A DNA stretch of 64,000 nucleotides. Source: Microvelia longipes. Its lineage: Eukaryota; Arthropoda; Insecta; Hemiptera; Veliidae. The notes beneath the pieces are model-generated. The model had not been told where the DNA came from and did no database searches. It worked only from the letters and a program-made list of their open reading frames with translations. The stretch lies in NCBI GenBank assembly GCA_018340805.1, contig JACMZG010001913.1, positions 42,610,881 through 42,674,880 on the forward strand, written 5' to 3'. Position numbers and translations under genes: made by a program. This document shows positions 20,240-32,061 of the stretch, piece after piece; the stretch's first letter is position 1; every line of letters starts with the position of its first letter.

Positions 20240-21940
20240 ATACATCCGTACATATGCATAATAGTGTAGTATAGAGTATACATTAGTATATGCATATTAG
20301 TACAGTATACAGTATACTTTAAATGATTCTAAAATTAGTTTTTAATAAAGAGAAGTGAACATTTAACACATATAAAACACAATAGAAAATATATGAGAAA
20401 TCGTGCATGATCAATTAAACACTTATTATTTACAAATACATTAAACATGTCACGAATCAGTTCAGTACGATAGATTTTCGTTGTCTATCGTCTAACAACG
20501 GCACAAAAAGAATGTTGCTCAGGCAAAACACTCCTTTCATTTTCGAAGCTTATTTTAAAACATTTACAAATAAAGTCCAGATTTAGTATATTTTTTAACA
20601 AGGCAGCATTAACAACCAACAGATACTCCTTCAAATTTTATGCTAATATAACTCCCTCAATTTTTGTCACATTAAATTTAAATTTGGTACACGTATTTAG
20701 AACACTCTTATTAGCCTTGATCAAAACTTTGACATGCTGGATGCTTTTGTAAGCGCATTAACGTATTTTTTTTTATTTAATTTCAAGTCAATTAATTTTT
20801 TTAAACTTTTTTTAAACAAACATCTTTATTTATTTAATTAATAAACAAAGTAAATATGAAAATTATTCATCCTAAATCCTGAATATAAATAATTAATTAA
20901 TAATAATAATTATTATAATAATAATAATTAATAAAAATAAATAATTACTCTAATTAAATAATTAATGTAGTCTATTTTCCTGAACAAAAAGGATTAGATC
21001 TCAGATGGTGAGTAAGGCAAAATATTCTTATAGTTAGCAGTTATTATTATTATTATTATTATAGACAATTATTCCCCTCCCCCTCCTCTACCAGGTTTTT
21101 TCGTACTAAGGTACGTGCCACTAGATTTGGGCTACGGGTCAACATCCACTCAATGGAATTGCAACGTAATTGAAGATAAGGTCGACCAAAGATATAATAG
21201 GTATAGAATTTCGGAAGGTATACAAGAGTGTCAGACAGAAGGTGGGGGTAAACTCGGTGCTGGCATCTAGCGGTAGCTCTGAAACTAACTCTTTTTACCA
21301 TAAGATTCTTCCCACTTTTTTTTTTCCAAGATTTCTCCCAGATTTTTTTTTCTTCCCGCTAAGATAGTATAATGAAATAATTTCGTTTTTATTGCCATTT
21401 CAACGACACTACTATTTACTTGCAATTGGTCATTATTATGTAAAGCAAATATCTGGATTAATAAGGTTTGGATTAATAAGACGACAGTGGCGCATTCTCG
21501 TAGTTAGCATGTTGAAACTACCATATTACACACTAGCGCTCCTGTTAACTGGCTACGGAACTAACACTTTCTTGTACAAAATAATGAATTATTTTATGAC
21601 CATATTTCTATACCTATATATTCTTTGGGACCAACAAGGGGTGATGATGTTACTTGTAAAGTCATCATCTTGTAGATCAAGACTAAATGTTTACAAGTAC
21701 CATCAAGAAGTGATGGATTTACATGATATCACATGTAATATCAATCATGTAAAATCATCTTGCATTATCATGTAAAACCCATCTCTTGTTGAAAATCACC
21801 ATGACTTTTACACCATGGTGTAAAAACACCAGCATTAAAAACAATAAACATATTATCAACCGCAATAATATAAAACAAACATAAACTGACCAGTTTCGAC
21901 TTCACGTCAAATGTTTTTGTAAAGTCGAAACAGATTAGTC
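20240..21940. other. No recognised gene
   Basis: AT-rich with a short (TTA)n at about 21043-21062. The frame at 21392-21775 shows no domain. At 21640-21830 short words such as CATGTAAAA, GTAATATCA and AAATCATC recur in both orientations without forming a clear element. Confidence 0.4.
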
Positions 21941-21943
21941 TTT

Positions 21944-22750
21944 CATTTTTACTTTTCCTCATTTATACTGTAGGTATATAGGAAAAGTATTGTGTTTGCA
22001 AAGAAATCGGAAAACCGTGATGTCTCCAGAATTATCAGTTTCAGGTGTATTAAAGGTCCCCTGAGTAGCTTTCACAACATTGTCGGTCTGTATAAGTGTG
22101 TGTGTGTATGTGTGTGTGTGTGTGTTATCATCGAAGCTCCCAGTAAATTTATGCTCGAGTTGAAAGAGAGAGAGAGAGTTGAAAATTTGTACAAAATTTA
22201 GTCTATAGGTTTAGTTGTGCTGCCCGGAAAATACTTTTTATAACGTCATTACCCCGTAATAATCTCTCAACAAATGTTTCGAAAAAATCATAAAACGCGG
22301 AAAAATGTTGCTATCAATTTAAGGTTTAGCCTTGTGAATGACTAACATATGTGCCAAGTTTCATTCCATTATCAGCATTATTTTAATTTTTAGAATGTTT
22401 TTTTTTTTAAATGTAAAAAATCGGAAAATGATTTAATTGAGTTAAAATTCAGTACAAGAGTATACTTTTACGCTACAAATAAGTGCACTAAATTTCGTTT
22501 CAATACGACAAATACTTCAATGATTTTTGTTGGATCATAAATGTTGAGCGTGCTCACTGCCTGGATGGGTGATTGTTGAAAATAGAAGGGATGTAATTTC
22601 TATCTGAGGATGAGGTCGAAGACGTTTTTCAGTATAAATTTAACGATTTGTATATTCTCAAGACAAGCGAAGCGAGTCTGAATTAGGGAGGATGTAGCAA
22701 ATCCGATGTGATGATGAAAAGTTACGAGGTACCCCGTACCCGATTTTTAT
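21944..22750 (+). mobile_element. Long copy of the 5S-bearing repeat family (about 0.8 kb)
   Basis: Starts with TTTTACTTTTCCTCATTTATAC and a mirrored AGGAAAAGTATTGTGTTTGC, contains a TGTG tract, CGTTTCAATACGACAA, then the degenerate 5S block at 22530-22590 (GTTGGATCATAAATGTTGAGC, CCTGGATGGGTGA), then AGACAAGCGAAGCGAGTCTG, ending GAGGTACCCCGTACCCGATTTTT. No ORF of note. The 5S block lies in the 3' half, not at the 5' end as in classic SINE3 elements. Confidence 0.75.
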
Positions 22751-22754
22751 ATTG

Positions 22755-23380
22755 AAAATTATCATAAACATATTCGCTACGAACCTGGCTATCGACCGTT
22801 ACACGACTATATAGAGGGATAGTTAAAGTGAGACCCTCAAGGAGCCGAATACATGGAGCTTCCAAGAAAAGATACCCAGGCCCTCTAATAATGCATTTGG
22901 TACCCCTAGAGAGTCAAAGGTTCTTAGGTTGGGTACTACTCAATAGTTTATGGTACCAGCTATAAACCGTTCAAAAATAAAATTGGTCAATTCCCTTTTT
23001 ATTATATTCTAAATTAGACTTACTGATTTAACACTGTAAAAAGTATTTTAACATATAATAAAAACACATAAACATTTTCAGTCAGAATCATGCCTTACAT
23101 TAGCCTTATTTGAAGAAATCTTTTCAGGCTCCACCAATAGCCTAACAATATTTAGAAAACACCAATGGCAAGGCTCAACACTTAACAGTTCCGTTTTGAC
23201 ACAAACCCAACACAAAACCTACCTCGACCGGCAATGCAGAAAGTTAGGACCATTATTTTGGTTTTGCTGAAATGCTAACCGCCTCGCACGTCGGCGACGC
23301 CATAAACCTGTAAGATATTAAATTGCATGAATATTTGAATACAACGGTTTTAGAACTGAAACCTACTGTGTCAGCACAAC
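22755..23380. other. No recognised feature
   Basis: Moderately GC-richer sequence than its surroundings. No gene or repeat match was recognised. Confidence 0.5.
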
Positions 23381-23384
23381 AAAT

Positions 23385-24420
23385 AAATATTTGAAATGAG
23401 GTGGTTCAACTTTAACCCAGGACATATCCTGAAATTAAAGTTCTGGACTTAGCTTACTTAATTTCTAGAGAAAGTTTCAATAAAAATGTTTAGAAAAGCA
23501 AAGTCAATCTTTTGAAGATTCGCCGCGACGATCCAGAACTAAACTAAGTCTATATATTAGAAAAGCTTTAAACTTGAATACCAAGACTAAGCAAGTACAA
23601 TTGTTATGAAGAAGTTTAAAAATGGGTACTAAGAACTAAGCTAAATCAATTTCATTAACCTGAATCTTCAGGGCTAAGCTGATTAAATTTCTAAGAGAAG
23701 GTTAAAGCCTGAAAAACCAGGACTAAGCATATTTATTTTTTAAGAGTTGATTTAAACATAAATATGCAGGATCAAGCTTATTTGTTTTTAAGAGTAAATT
23801 TAAACCTGAATATAAGAACTAAGCTTATTTATTTTTCTAAGAGTAGGTTAAACCTGTTTACCCAGGACTAAGTTTTTTTAAGAGTAGATTTAAACCTGTA
23901 TTTTATGAACTAAGCTTATTTATTATTTTAAAGTAGATTTAAACCTGAATATTAAGAACTAAGCTTATTTATTTTCTAAGAGTAGTTTTAAACCTGTTTA
24001 CCCAGGACTAAGTTTTTTTAAGAGTAGATTTAAACCTGTATTTTAAGAACTAAGCTTATTTATTATTTAATAGTAGATTTAAACCTGAATATTGAGAACT
24101 AAGCTTATTTATTTTCTAAGAGTAGGTCAAAACCGGTTTACCCAGGGCTAAGCGTATGTATTTTTTTAGAGTAGATTTAATCATAAATATCCCGGATTAA
24201 GCTTATTTATTTTTTAGGAGCAGAAAACTTAAATATCCTTAAAACTTGATTACTAACACTTCACTAAACTTAACCCTAAACTTGAATATAAACGGATTCG
24301 ATTATTACGTGTAGTTTTAAACCAAAATATCTAAACTAAATTACTTAATATCTAATATCTAAATCTAATTAAGCTAATTGGATTTCTAAGAATAGCTTTA
24401 TCCGTGAATATTTAGGACTA
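23385..24420. repeat. Satellite of ~46-bp monomers with 140-bp higher-order unit
   Basis: The monomer resembles CTAAGCTTATTTATTTTCTA, AGAGTAGATTTAAACCTG, AATAT. AAGCTTATT positions 23821, 23912, 23961, 24052 and 24101 give spacings 91, 49, 91, 49, that is three monomers per 140 bp. The array is most regular at 23760-24200 and decays outward on both sides. Confidence 0.85.
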
Positions 24421-24445
24421 AGATAAATCAACTTCAAATAAATTT

Positions 24446-24620
24446 ATATCATTTGATACTACCGATTTTGAAAAACATGAATAGTTGACACAATATAATT
24501 TTCGAGGGACACGTAGGAAATGTAACAAGCAAAAAGCAATGCTACATCTGGGAACTGTTCCATTATTCGACATTCGTCATCATTGACATTGCTCGACATA
24601 ATGTCATGTTTCTCGCACAA
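24446..24620 (+). mobile_element. Half copy of the 14651-15000 MITE
   Basis: Starts ATATCATTTGATACTACCG and continues GAATAGTTGACACAATATA and GCTACATCTGGGAACTG. The right arm is missing. Confidence 0.8.
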
Positions 24621-24660
24621 TGAGGAAGATACATTTATTTAATTGTTTTAAAAATAGTTA

Positions 24661-24777
24661 TTTATGCCATAAGGCTGAGAAGTGTGTCTTTATGTCACGG
24701 CAATCAGATTTACCGACGAGCGAAGCGAGTCGGGAAAAATTGCCAAGACATAAAGACATTCTCAGCCGGATGGCATA
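24661..24777. mobile_element. Small foldback
   Basis: GGCTGAGAA, GTCTTTATGTC and CGGCAA on the left are mirrored by TTGCC, GACATAAAGAC and TTCTCAGCC on the right. GACGAGCGAAGCGAGTC sits at the apex side. Confidence 0.6.
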
Positions 24778-24781
24778 CACT

Positions 24782-25256
24782 ATTTTTTTGAGGTAGCACT
24801 CATTAAATAAACTGCGCTATATACTTAATTGAAAAAAACAAACGTCCAATTAACTCCATATTATCGTCGTCATTGAATTCATCCATAGCTTCACACTTTT
24901 ACTCAAAAATGTAAAAGCTTTACAAATAAACACACAAAAATTGTCAATTAGAACACCTTTTAAAAACGAAAAAAAATAATTAGTCTACGAACAAAAACAG
25001 AAAAAAATGAACGTTTTTAAAGAAACCTCATGAAGGTTTTACACAGATTGTTTTTTTGAACACGCTACATTACAGTAATGGCGGCAATATATGAATTACG
25101 TCCGTTATTATTTTACGTGCTAGGAGTTTTTTTTTACATTCATTATTGTCCTCGGAGGTGAAAAGTACTAAATAACCTCCTATAACAATAATGATTGGCT
25201 TCTCATCCTAAAAACGGTCCAATAAAGTGCTCAATTACGTACTACCTCAAAAAAAA
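24782..25256. mobile_element. Possible MITE
   Basis: Ends TTTTTTGAGGTAG and CTACCTCAAAAAA are inverted; similarity inside the arms is weak (GCACTCATT against an AATTGAGCA-like block). Confidence 0.4.
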
Positions 25257-25259
25257 AAA

Positions 25260-26030
25260 TATTTTTATTTAAAAGTGAACTACATTTAATGAATAATAGC
25301 ACTTGCAAAAAAATTTTAATGTTCCAAAAATTTTAGCGAGACTGTATCGCACCACAGCGGATTTATTTAGAAACTTTCTTGGTTTACATTTGCAGCTTAA
25401 TGTACCTTTTATTTGCAGACCCCCAGTTGTTTCATTCTATTGCAAAACCGCTTCACAGTTTTTTTTTTTAGTAAACTCAAGTTCTGACGGGAAATGTCGA
25501 TGTATTTCAACTTTTTAATTATAATATTTTTAACAATATTATAATTATATTTATACTATTTTAAATAATTAAAAGGAAATATTAGTAGTAATTTTGTGTT
25601 TTAAAATGTTTTGTGCACATAATAAACTATCAGTGATAAATTTTCAAGCGTCAGTTGTTCACCCTACTTTTCGTTTAGTTTATGAAATTATTACGTTGAA
25701 TTTGAGGAAATAAATATTCTTTAATTAATATGTACTAACTTTAATAAAAAGGGATCAATAGAGCTTTTGTTTTAGTAATCTCAACGCCGAATACAGCTCG
25801 AAATCGGATTCATTCGTCCCAACTGTAAGATGATATATGTACGTACTTAATTTGAATAAAAATAATTTAAAACTAGCAATTATTCACGAGATATTTTACA
25901 AAAGATAGTGCAGACTAATAAAATAATAACTATTCACTCCAATTTAAAGCAATAATATCATAATTTGAACGAAACGTAAGGTAAACAATCAAGTAAAACT
26001 TTATTTTTTTACTGATATCCGAACGGCTTT
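25260..26030. other. No recognised feature
   Basis: AT-rich, no coherent ORF or repeat identified. Confidence 0.5.
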
Positions 26031-26141
26031 GACTAAAACATTTTAATAATAAAAAATAGAGTTGTGGAGTCCAGATATAAGGAAAAATAAAAAAATATAA
26101 AAAATAAAAAACAAGTCTCTCCACTGATGTTATTGTATTAT

Positions 26142-26183
26142 GACAAAGCCAGCTTTCAGACTTGACAGTCCATCATCAGTGCC
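26142..26183 (-). ncRNA. Hammerhead ribozyme motif (HHR-e), left terminus of the Penelope-like element
   Basis: Mirror image of the 28867 copy: CTGATGA core, helix II GGACT/AGTCT with loop GTCA, GAAA, AGC-TG-GCT helix III, helix I GGCA/TGTC. Confidence 0.75.
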
Positions 26184-26260
26184 TAACCAACAAAGTATAA
26201 AATAAAAATTTACAAAAAAGAAAAGAGGTACCTAATAAAGAAGAACATCAGTCGCCTGTT

Positions 26261-28520
26261 TTGATAGTTCCTATTCGTCAATCCCCTTCTAATAATGGCG
26301 CTCTTTCGTCAACTCCCACAACCGCCTCACATGCTAACCCTAATATTTCTACATCTTCGCCTAATATACAAACTCATTCAGTTAATTTGCCTATTAATAT
26401 TCCTAATGTCGACGTTAATTATCTAGAACCTAAAATTGTTGATATGTCACATATTCACGAATTTCATTGTCGTACATTATTTCTTACTGACAATAGCACT
26501 ATTAATTTTTCTGATGCAGAAATCGATTTACTTAATAAAGGTCTTAAATATGCACCCAGTTCACCGTACAATTACCACCATTTAGCACTATTAGCAGCTG
26601 CGGTTGAAAACGCTGGTCTCGATTCTAATGCATTAATTGAATGTTTAGCAATAATAAATAAGTACATAAAAACTAATGCTAAAAAATCTAAGATAAAATT
26701 AAGCTCGTGTGCTAAAGATTTCAAAACGATGCGGGAACTACAGAAGAAGATCCAATCTAATAATCTTGTAGTCATTAAAGCTGATAAAGGGCATTGTACA
26801 GTGGTTTTACATCAAACTGACTACATCAATAAAGTAAAAGATTTCCTTATCAAACACAACTTTAAAAAGTTAGATAAAGACCCTACTGCTAGTTTCGATC
26901 AAAAAGTACGCGCGGCTCTTAAAGAAACGCTTACCTTTTTACGTCAGAACAACAAAAATTAATTTATATCTGTATGAATGTTTTGGCGCCGCGTCTTTAC
27001 GGAGCGCCTAAAATTCATAAATTAGGTATACCGATAAGGCCGGTGGTGTGTTTTATTGCTTCTCCTTGTGAAAAGCTCTCCAAATTCCTGAATAAGAAAA
27101 TTAACCAATTTTGTGGCAACTTTAAAGCTAAGGATGCTATTAAGAACACTGCTGAATTTATTCTATATTCCAACTTGCGCGTATACCCGATTCAGCTATC
27201 TTAGTCTCTTTTGATGTGGCGGATCTTTTTACTAGTATCTCTCCTCAGCAATGCCTGCCTTTGCTTGCGAGGATTCTAAACAAGAGTGATGCTAGCAAAG
27301 AAGAGATTCAGGAAGTTTTAAAGTTGGTAGAACTTTGTTTAGATCAGAATTATTTTCTTTTCGAAGGCGAATATTATACGGCACCGGATGGATTGGCTAT
27401 GGGTGCTCCCTTGTCAGGACTTATGGGCAGAAAATTTTTATGCATCACTTTTTTAAGCAGTTTATATTAGGTAGAGGGAATCGTTTTCGCGCTAAGATCT
27501 TAGCCTGGAGACGCTATGTAGATGATGTTTTCTGCATTTGGGATGGAACTTTAGACCAACTCAGCGCTTTTGTGGACTATCTTAATGATTGCATACCACG
27601 TATAAAGTTCACTTACGAAGTAGAAGTGCAAAAAACGCTTAACTACCTGGATCTTAGCGTTACTAGGTCTAATAATCGACTAAGCTTTTGTATATTTAGA
27701 AAGCCCACGACTACCGATGCTATTATACCTTTTAATTCTTACCACCCATGGTCACATAAGATGACAGCTATACATGCTTTAGTCAACAGGTTATTAGTGG
27801 TACCTCTAGAACAGCAAGCATATGATAACGAACTGGCTAATATTAAACACATTGCTGGGTCTAACGGATACGATAATGATGTTGTGAACAGGATTATAAA
27901 CAAGCATAAGAGAAAGCAGGCGTTACAACATATAAATACGGTGGTGAAGGCGTTACCGGCTGAGAATGCGTTACAATGGCGTTCGTTGCCTTATATGGGT
28001 CTCGTTTCAGAGAGAATAGGTAAGGTGATGAGAAAGAATGGGTTTAATGTTGGTTTCGAATTTGCATTCGCTACGTGGCGCTCTTTCACACGCCAAGGAT
28101 AAAATCGAGCCTACTGATAAAAGTGGTATTTATGCCCTTAAGTGTGGAGGCTGTGGAAGTGTCTACGTAGGCCAAACTGGTAGAGCCTACTTTACTAGAC
28201 TTAAAGAGCACTTCCGCAAGCAAAATAGTAGGTTCTATCAGCACATCACTGAAGAGGACCATATAAGCCACAAGCACGAGGTTGCGTTTCTACATATGGC
28301 CCAAAAAGGCCGTATTATGAATTTCTTGGAGAATGTTGAAATTGCAAGGAATGTAAAGGAAAGTGGTGATAAAGCGCTTAACAAGAGAGGGGAAAGCGGG
28401 GCGGTGACGATGATTCAGAGTGCTTTAGCTAAAGCGCCTCGCTTCCCTTCAGTCGATTTCAACGAGTTGGACGACTCAATCACTTCCGTTCTTAACACTT
28501 TCTTCGCATCTCGCCGGTAA
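26261..28520 (+). pseudogene. Penelope-type reverse transcriptase with GIY-YIG endonuclease, frameshifted
   Basis: The polyprotein is legible across five frame segments. Upstream of the palm is VVIKADKGHCTVVL (about 26770), a Penelope RT hallmark. Then come RLYGAPKIHK (about 26990), SFDVADLFTSI with the motif A aspartate (about 27208), DGLAMGAPLSGLM (motif B, about 27385), RRYVDDVF with the catalytic Asp pair (about 27510), and NYLDLSV. The C-terminal endonuclease has SGIYALKC and VYVGQTGR (about 28118-28185) with the GIY and YVG blocks, then RLKEHF. Breaks: a stop at 26960 and shifts near 26960, 27190, 27425 and 28040; the 27425 one looks like a single extra G. The element would prime reverse transcription at endonuclease nicks. 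With every catalytic motif intact, the breaks may be recent mutations or assembly indels. It lacks a start supported by context before 26261. Confidence 0.88.
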
Positions 28521-28550
28521 TTTTCTATTCTCTGTTTCTTTATTTTCATA

Positions 28551-28825
28551 TTGCTTTATTATTTTTATTTTGGTTTTGCTATATTTTTTTCTCTATTTCC
28601 GTTTTGGTTTTTTTTTTTTTTTTTTTCTATTATTTTATTTTATTATATATTTATTTTATCTTATTACTTATTATCTTTTATATTTTTCTCTCGCATACTT
28701 ATATTCTTTTATTTATTTATTGGTTATACATCTTATGAGTTACATTTATTTATTTATCATTATGATGTTGTAATGATTGATATTATTTGATTTTTCATTT
28801 ATTATTTAGTGCTTAAGTTTGTGTA
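28551..28825 (+). other. T-rich 3' UTR of the Penelope-like element
   Basis: Strongly T-rich sequence between the end of the coding region and the right terminus. Frames here read only Phe, Tyr, Leu and Ile and are not genes. Confidence 0.6.
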
Positions 28826-28866
28826 CTCTTTTCTTTTTAAATTTTTATTTTATACTTTGTTGGTTA

Positions 28867-28908
28867 GGCACTGATGATGGACTGTCAAGTCTGAAAGCTG
28901 GCTTTGTC
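28867..28908 (+). ncRNA. Hammerhead ribozyme motif (HHR-f), right terminus of the Penelope-like element
   Basis: CTGATGA at 28871, helix II GGACT/AGTCT with GTCA loop, GAAA, AGC-TG-GCT as helix III, then cleavage-site T and helix I TGTC pairing with GGCA. The position just inside the terminus matches the published association of hammerheads with Penelope-like elements. Confidence 0.78.
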
Positions 28909-28984
28909 ATAATACAATAACATCAGTGGAGAGACTTGTTTTTTATTTTTTTATTTTTCCTTATTTTTCCTTAAAACATTTTAG

Positions 28985-29965
28985 ATCCAGGTTTGTATGA
29001 TAATTTTGAGCATTGCAGGCTTAAAAATTACTCGCAATACAATGAAAACTGGTATAACTCAATAAGGGATTTGAACATTTGTTATTTTTAGCATTGACCT
29101 TGAGATTTGAAATGAACCAATCAACTCAACAACCCAATTGACGTCATAGCTTTTTGCCGCGAATCTTACTTTTTCAAATATTCTTTTTAGTTGGTTATAA
29201 AAATTTGTGCAATTAAAATTTTGTTTTCTTAGTAAAACATTTTTTCTTACATCGATTAACCTAAAAAAACTAAAAAAAAAACATAGGCTAAAATATATTC
29301 ATCTTCCTTATTATATTGTATCTTCTAATAAATTATTTTTTGTAATTAAGTTTTTCGAGTATGGATTTATATTCGCACGGCTTCAATAATGAGGTTAAAT
29401 AAAACTGAAGAATAAAACGAACACAAATAAATAGGTTTTAATCTACGATGAAATTTACTCTAGGACTGTAGAATGTTGTGAATGAACCGCAAAAACTTGT
29501 ATGTTTATCAATAAGTGATTAAAGGTCGTCACTAAAGTAATGCGGAAATTCATACAGTAAGGGTGGGGGTTAGGGAGACAGTGATTAAACTCCCTGGTTT
29601 GAGGTGGTCCTAAAACAGGGGCTAGTTGCATTAACTACCGCAATGAGCTCTAATTTTCACCCTGTGCTGCCGTTATCAATATTGTTATTAGTTTTAAATC
29701 GAGACGTGCATTTATGTTTAGAGAGAATGTAAACAAAAAATTTTAACTTATATACGACCATTTTTAGTTGTTTATAAGATTATTTGTTTTGAAAATAAGA
29801 AAGATTTCTTTTCAATGAAAGGACAGATAAAAAATATAACGAACACGCAAATTAATTTCCATTTCTGCACGTCATGGTTATCATGATATCAGGTCAAGTT
29901 GAAAATAACACATAATTTATATTTTATATGTACAAATTTTATATTTAAAATGATTAATACAGTTT
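28985..29965. other. No recognised feature
   Basis: AT-rich flank of the Penelope-like insertion with no ORF or repeat recognised. Confidence 0.5.
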
Positions 29966-29971
29966 TTTAAC

Positions 29972-30055
29972 ATTTACAGTTATATGTAACAGTGTTACAG
30001 TTTTATGTTACAATGTTACAGTTTAATGTAACAATGTTACAGTTTTATGTTACAA
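29972..30055. repeat. Short tandem repeat of about 24 bp
   Basis: Units of TGTTACAGTTTTATGTTACA with small variation, about 3.5 copies; the words TGTAACA and TGTTACA make it partly palindromic. Confidence 0.8.
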
Positions 30056-30191
30056 ATCTCTTTAAAATATTTTTAATCTCGAAAATAAAGAAATAATTAT
30101 TTTCTATAAGCGGGAAAAGGTGAACAAACCTGCCTCTAGTGGAGAAACAGCGAACTAATAAACAAGGCCGTCTAAAACAGCTTATTCCGGG

Positions 30192-31133
30192 TGAAGGCCC
30201 GTCTACAATCTTAAGTTAAAGTTAGGAAGAATTGAAGAAGTGAAGAATTTTTTCAAAATCTCTTTTTCTTCTTAAATAATTCTTTTTCCCGCTCTTTTGA
30301 CTTAAGAAAACCATAAGAATGGTTTTTTATAAGTTACTTAAAGAAGAATGTACTACCTTATCTGTTTTTGAATGATTACAATATTTTGTAAACGATGTGA
30401 TGTGATTGTTTTGATTGTTGTTGTTTGAATATGTGATTATTTGAATATGTGATTGTTTTGTTGTTTGAATATTTTTTTATATAATATATATTTCTTTTTA
30501 TTTTTGAATTATATAGTTTTTGAAATGGATGAGGTTCCTACGTCTGTAGACATACTAGAGATAAGGAAAATAACGCTCCCAACAATTACCTCATCCATTT
30601 TGATTTTATTTATTAATTAAAATAAATAAAACACGGTCGATTTTAGAAGTAAATTAAAAAAATATTTGCAAAAAGTCTTTAAAAAATGGAAGGAAAGATC
30701 ATTGAAAAGCAATGGTTATTTATATTGAATTAAAATTGTTATTGAGCTCTGCTCGTTGTTACCATAAATAAATAAATAAAATGTGTGTTGACGGTAGAAA
30801 GAAAAGTAGTTTATTAGTAGTTTATGTTTATTTAAATTGTATTAAAATTGTTATTGAGCTCTGCTCGTTGTTACAATAAGTAAATAAATAAAATGTGTGT
30901 AGACGGTAGGAAGAAAAGTAGTCTAAATACAGCTATATGTGTAATTGTAACTTTAAAACTTGACTTAACAACTTAGAGGTTGTAGACGTGTTTACGGATC
31001 TCTTAAGTCTAAAGAGCGGGAATTTCAAAATAGTTTGTTCTAAGTGAGAAATTCTTCACTTCTTCGATTCTTCCTGAGGAATTCTTCACTTCTTCGATTC
31101 TTCCTAACTTAACTTAAGATTGTAGACGGGCCT
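30192..31133. mobile_element. 0.94-kb DNA element with inverted termini
   Basis: AAGGCCCGTCTACAATCTTA at the left and its complement at 31112-31131. The arms continue with GTTAGGAAGAATTGAAGAAG and CCCGCTCTTTTGACTTAAG, mirrored on the right, where a 35-bp part is duplicated. The interior has a direct repeat of about 115 bp (TTGTTATTGAGCTCTGCTCG at about 30737 and 30848). No transposase. A partial extra terminus (AAGGCCGTCTA) is at 30163. Confidence 0.75.
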
Positions 31134-31139
31134 TGAGTT

Positions 31140-32055
31140 GGAACACTGCCCCCCCCCCTGTATTAATTTCTACATCACTTTAGTCGTCACTTTATTTATT
31201 ATATTAATAAATTATTATTATATATTATTTTTGAAAAAATTTATTATTATTTAAAAAGGAATACAAGAAAACTATCATGGGAGAGAAGGAAGCCTAAGGG
31301 TCTGAATAATAGAATTGACAATCATACTCTATACTTCCTACCAAAAGCATTTGTTCTCATTTCCACGAAGCCATCGTTTTCATTTAGTTACGAGATTTTC
31401 AAGCCAAGTTCATAGCAGGAGCCGTTTCTCTTAAGACTCGACCCAATCTCAGGGACAACCCCTTATTTCCTTTCCCATCTCTCTTTCCATCATTAGTGAA
31501 GAAGAGAAAATTATTTCATTTTTTCTTACTCCCGTTTTTTTTAAATAAGAGATAAAGAATGCTTACCCATGAATAATAATAAAAGAGTAAGCGAAATTAT
31601 TATATATATTTTTACATTATGGTCATGATTAATATTTATACTCTTTCTCGGAAACATCCCAAGGGCTCTTCTGGGTGGGGGGGGGAGGGGGTAAGTAATT
31701 AATTATGCAATTGACTTAACTGTAAATCAGAAATAAAGTTCAAGTGAATAACTGACAGTTAAGTAGTCAACACAAACATAAACTTTGTGATTCGTCCGTT
31801 GCTAACGCAAACAAAATGTACTCTGAATTTTTACTCTCCTTTTTGTAATTTTAAAAGAATGCAAATTTATTTTTATTTTAGATATATATTTTTAACAAGA
31901 TATTTTTAGATATAAGTTTAAATACAATTTAACAGAAAATTTTGCTGTGAAACAATTACTCAAAATAAAATTTGATCCAAAATTAATATAATTCAAAAAT
32001 AATAGAAAATCAAAATAGTGTGGACACTGATCTGTAATTTTTAAATTTTCTTTTA
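31140..32055. other. No recognised feature
   Basis: AT-rich with a C-run at about 31148 and a G-run at about 31677. No gene recognised. Confidence 0.5.
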
Positions 32056-32061
32056 TTTCAA

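Larger units (their letters stand above)
26046..28971 (+). mobile_element. Penelope-like retroelement, nearly complete
   Basis: A 2.9-kb unit with inverted termini of about 147 bp (26079-26226 and 28826-28975) that are almost identical, each carrying a hammerhead motif. The coding region at 26261-28520 encodes reverse transcriptase and GIY-YIG endonuclease. The direct repeat TAAAACATTTTA at 26034-26045 and 28972-28983 is a plausible 12-bp target duplication. Near-identity of the termini argues for recent insertion, although the ORF is now frameshifted. Confidence 0.88.

Noticed and set aside
21392..21775. 127-residue open frame
   Set aside because: No domain, hydrophobic and AT-driven composition, no splice or start support.
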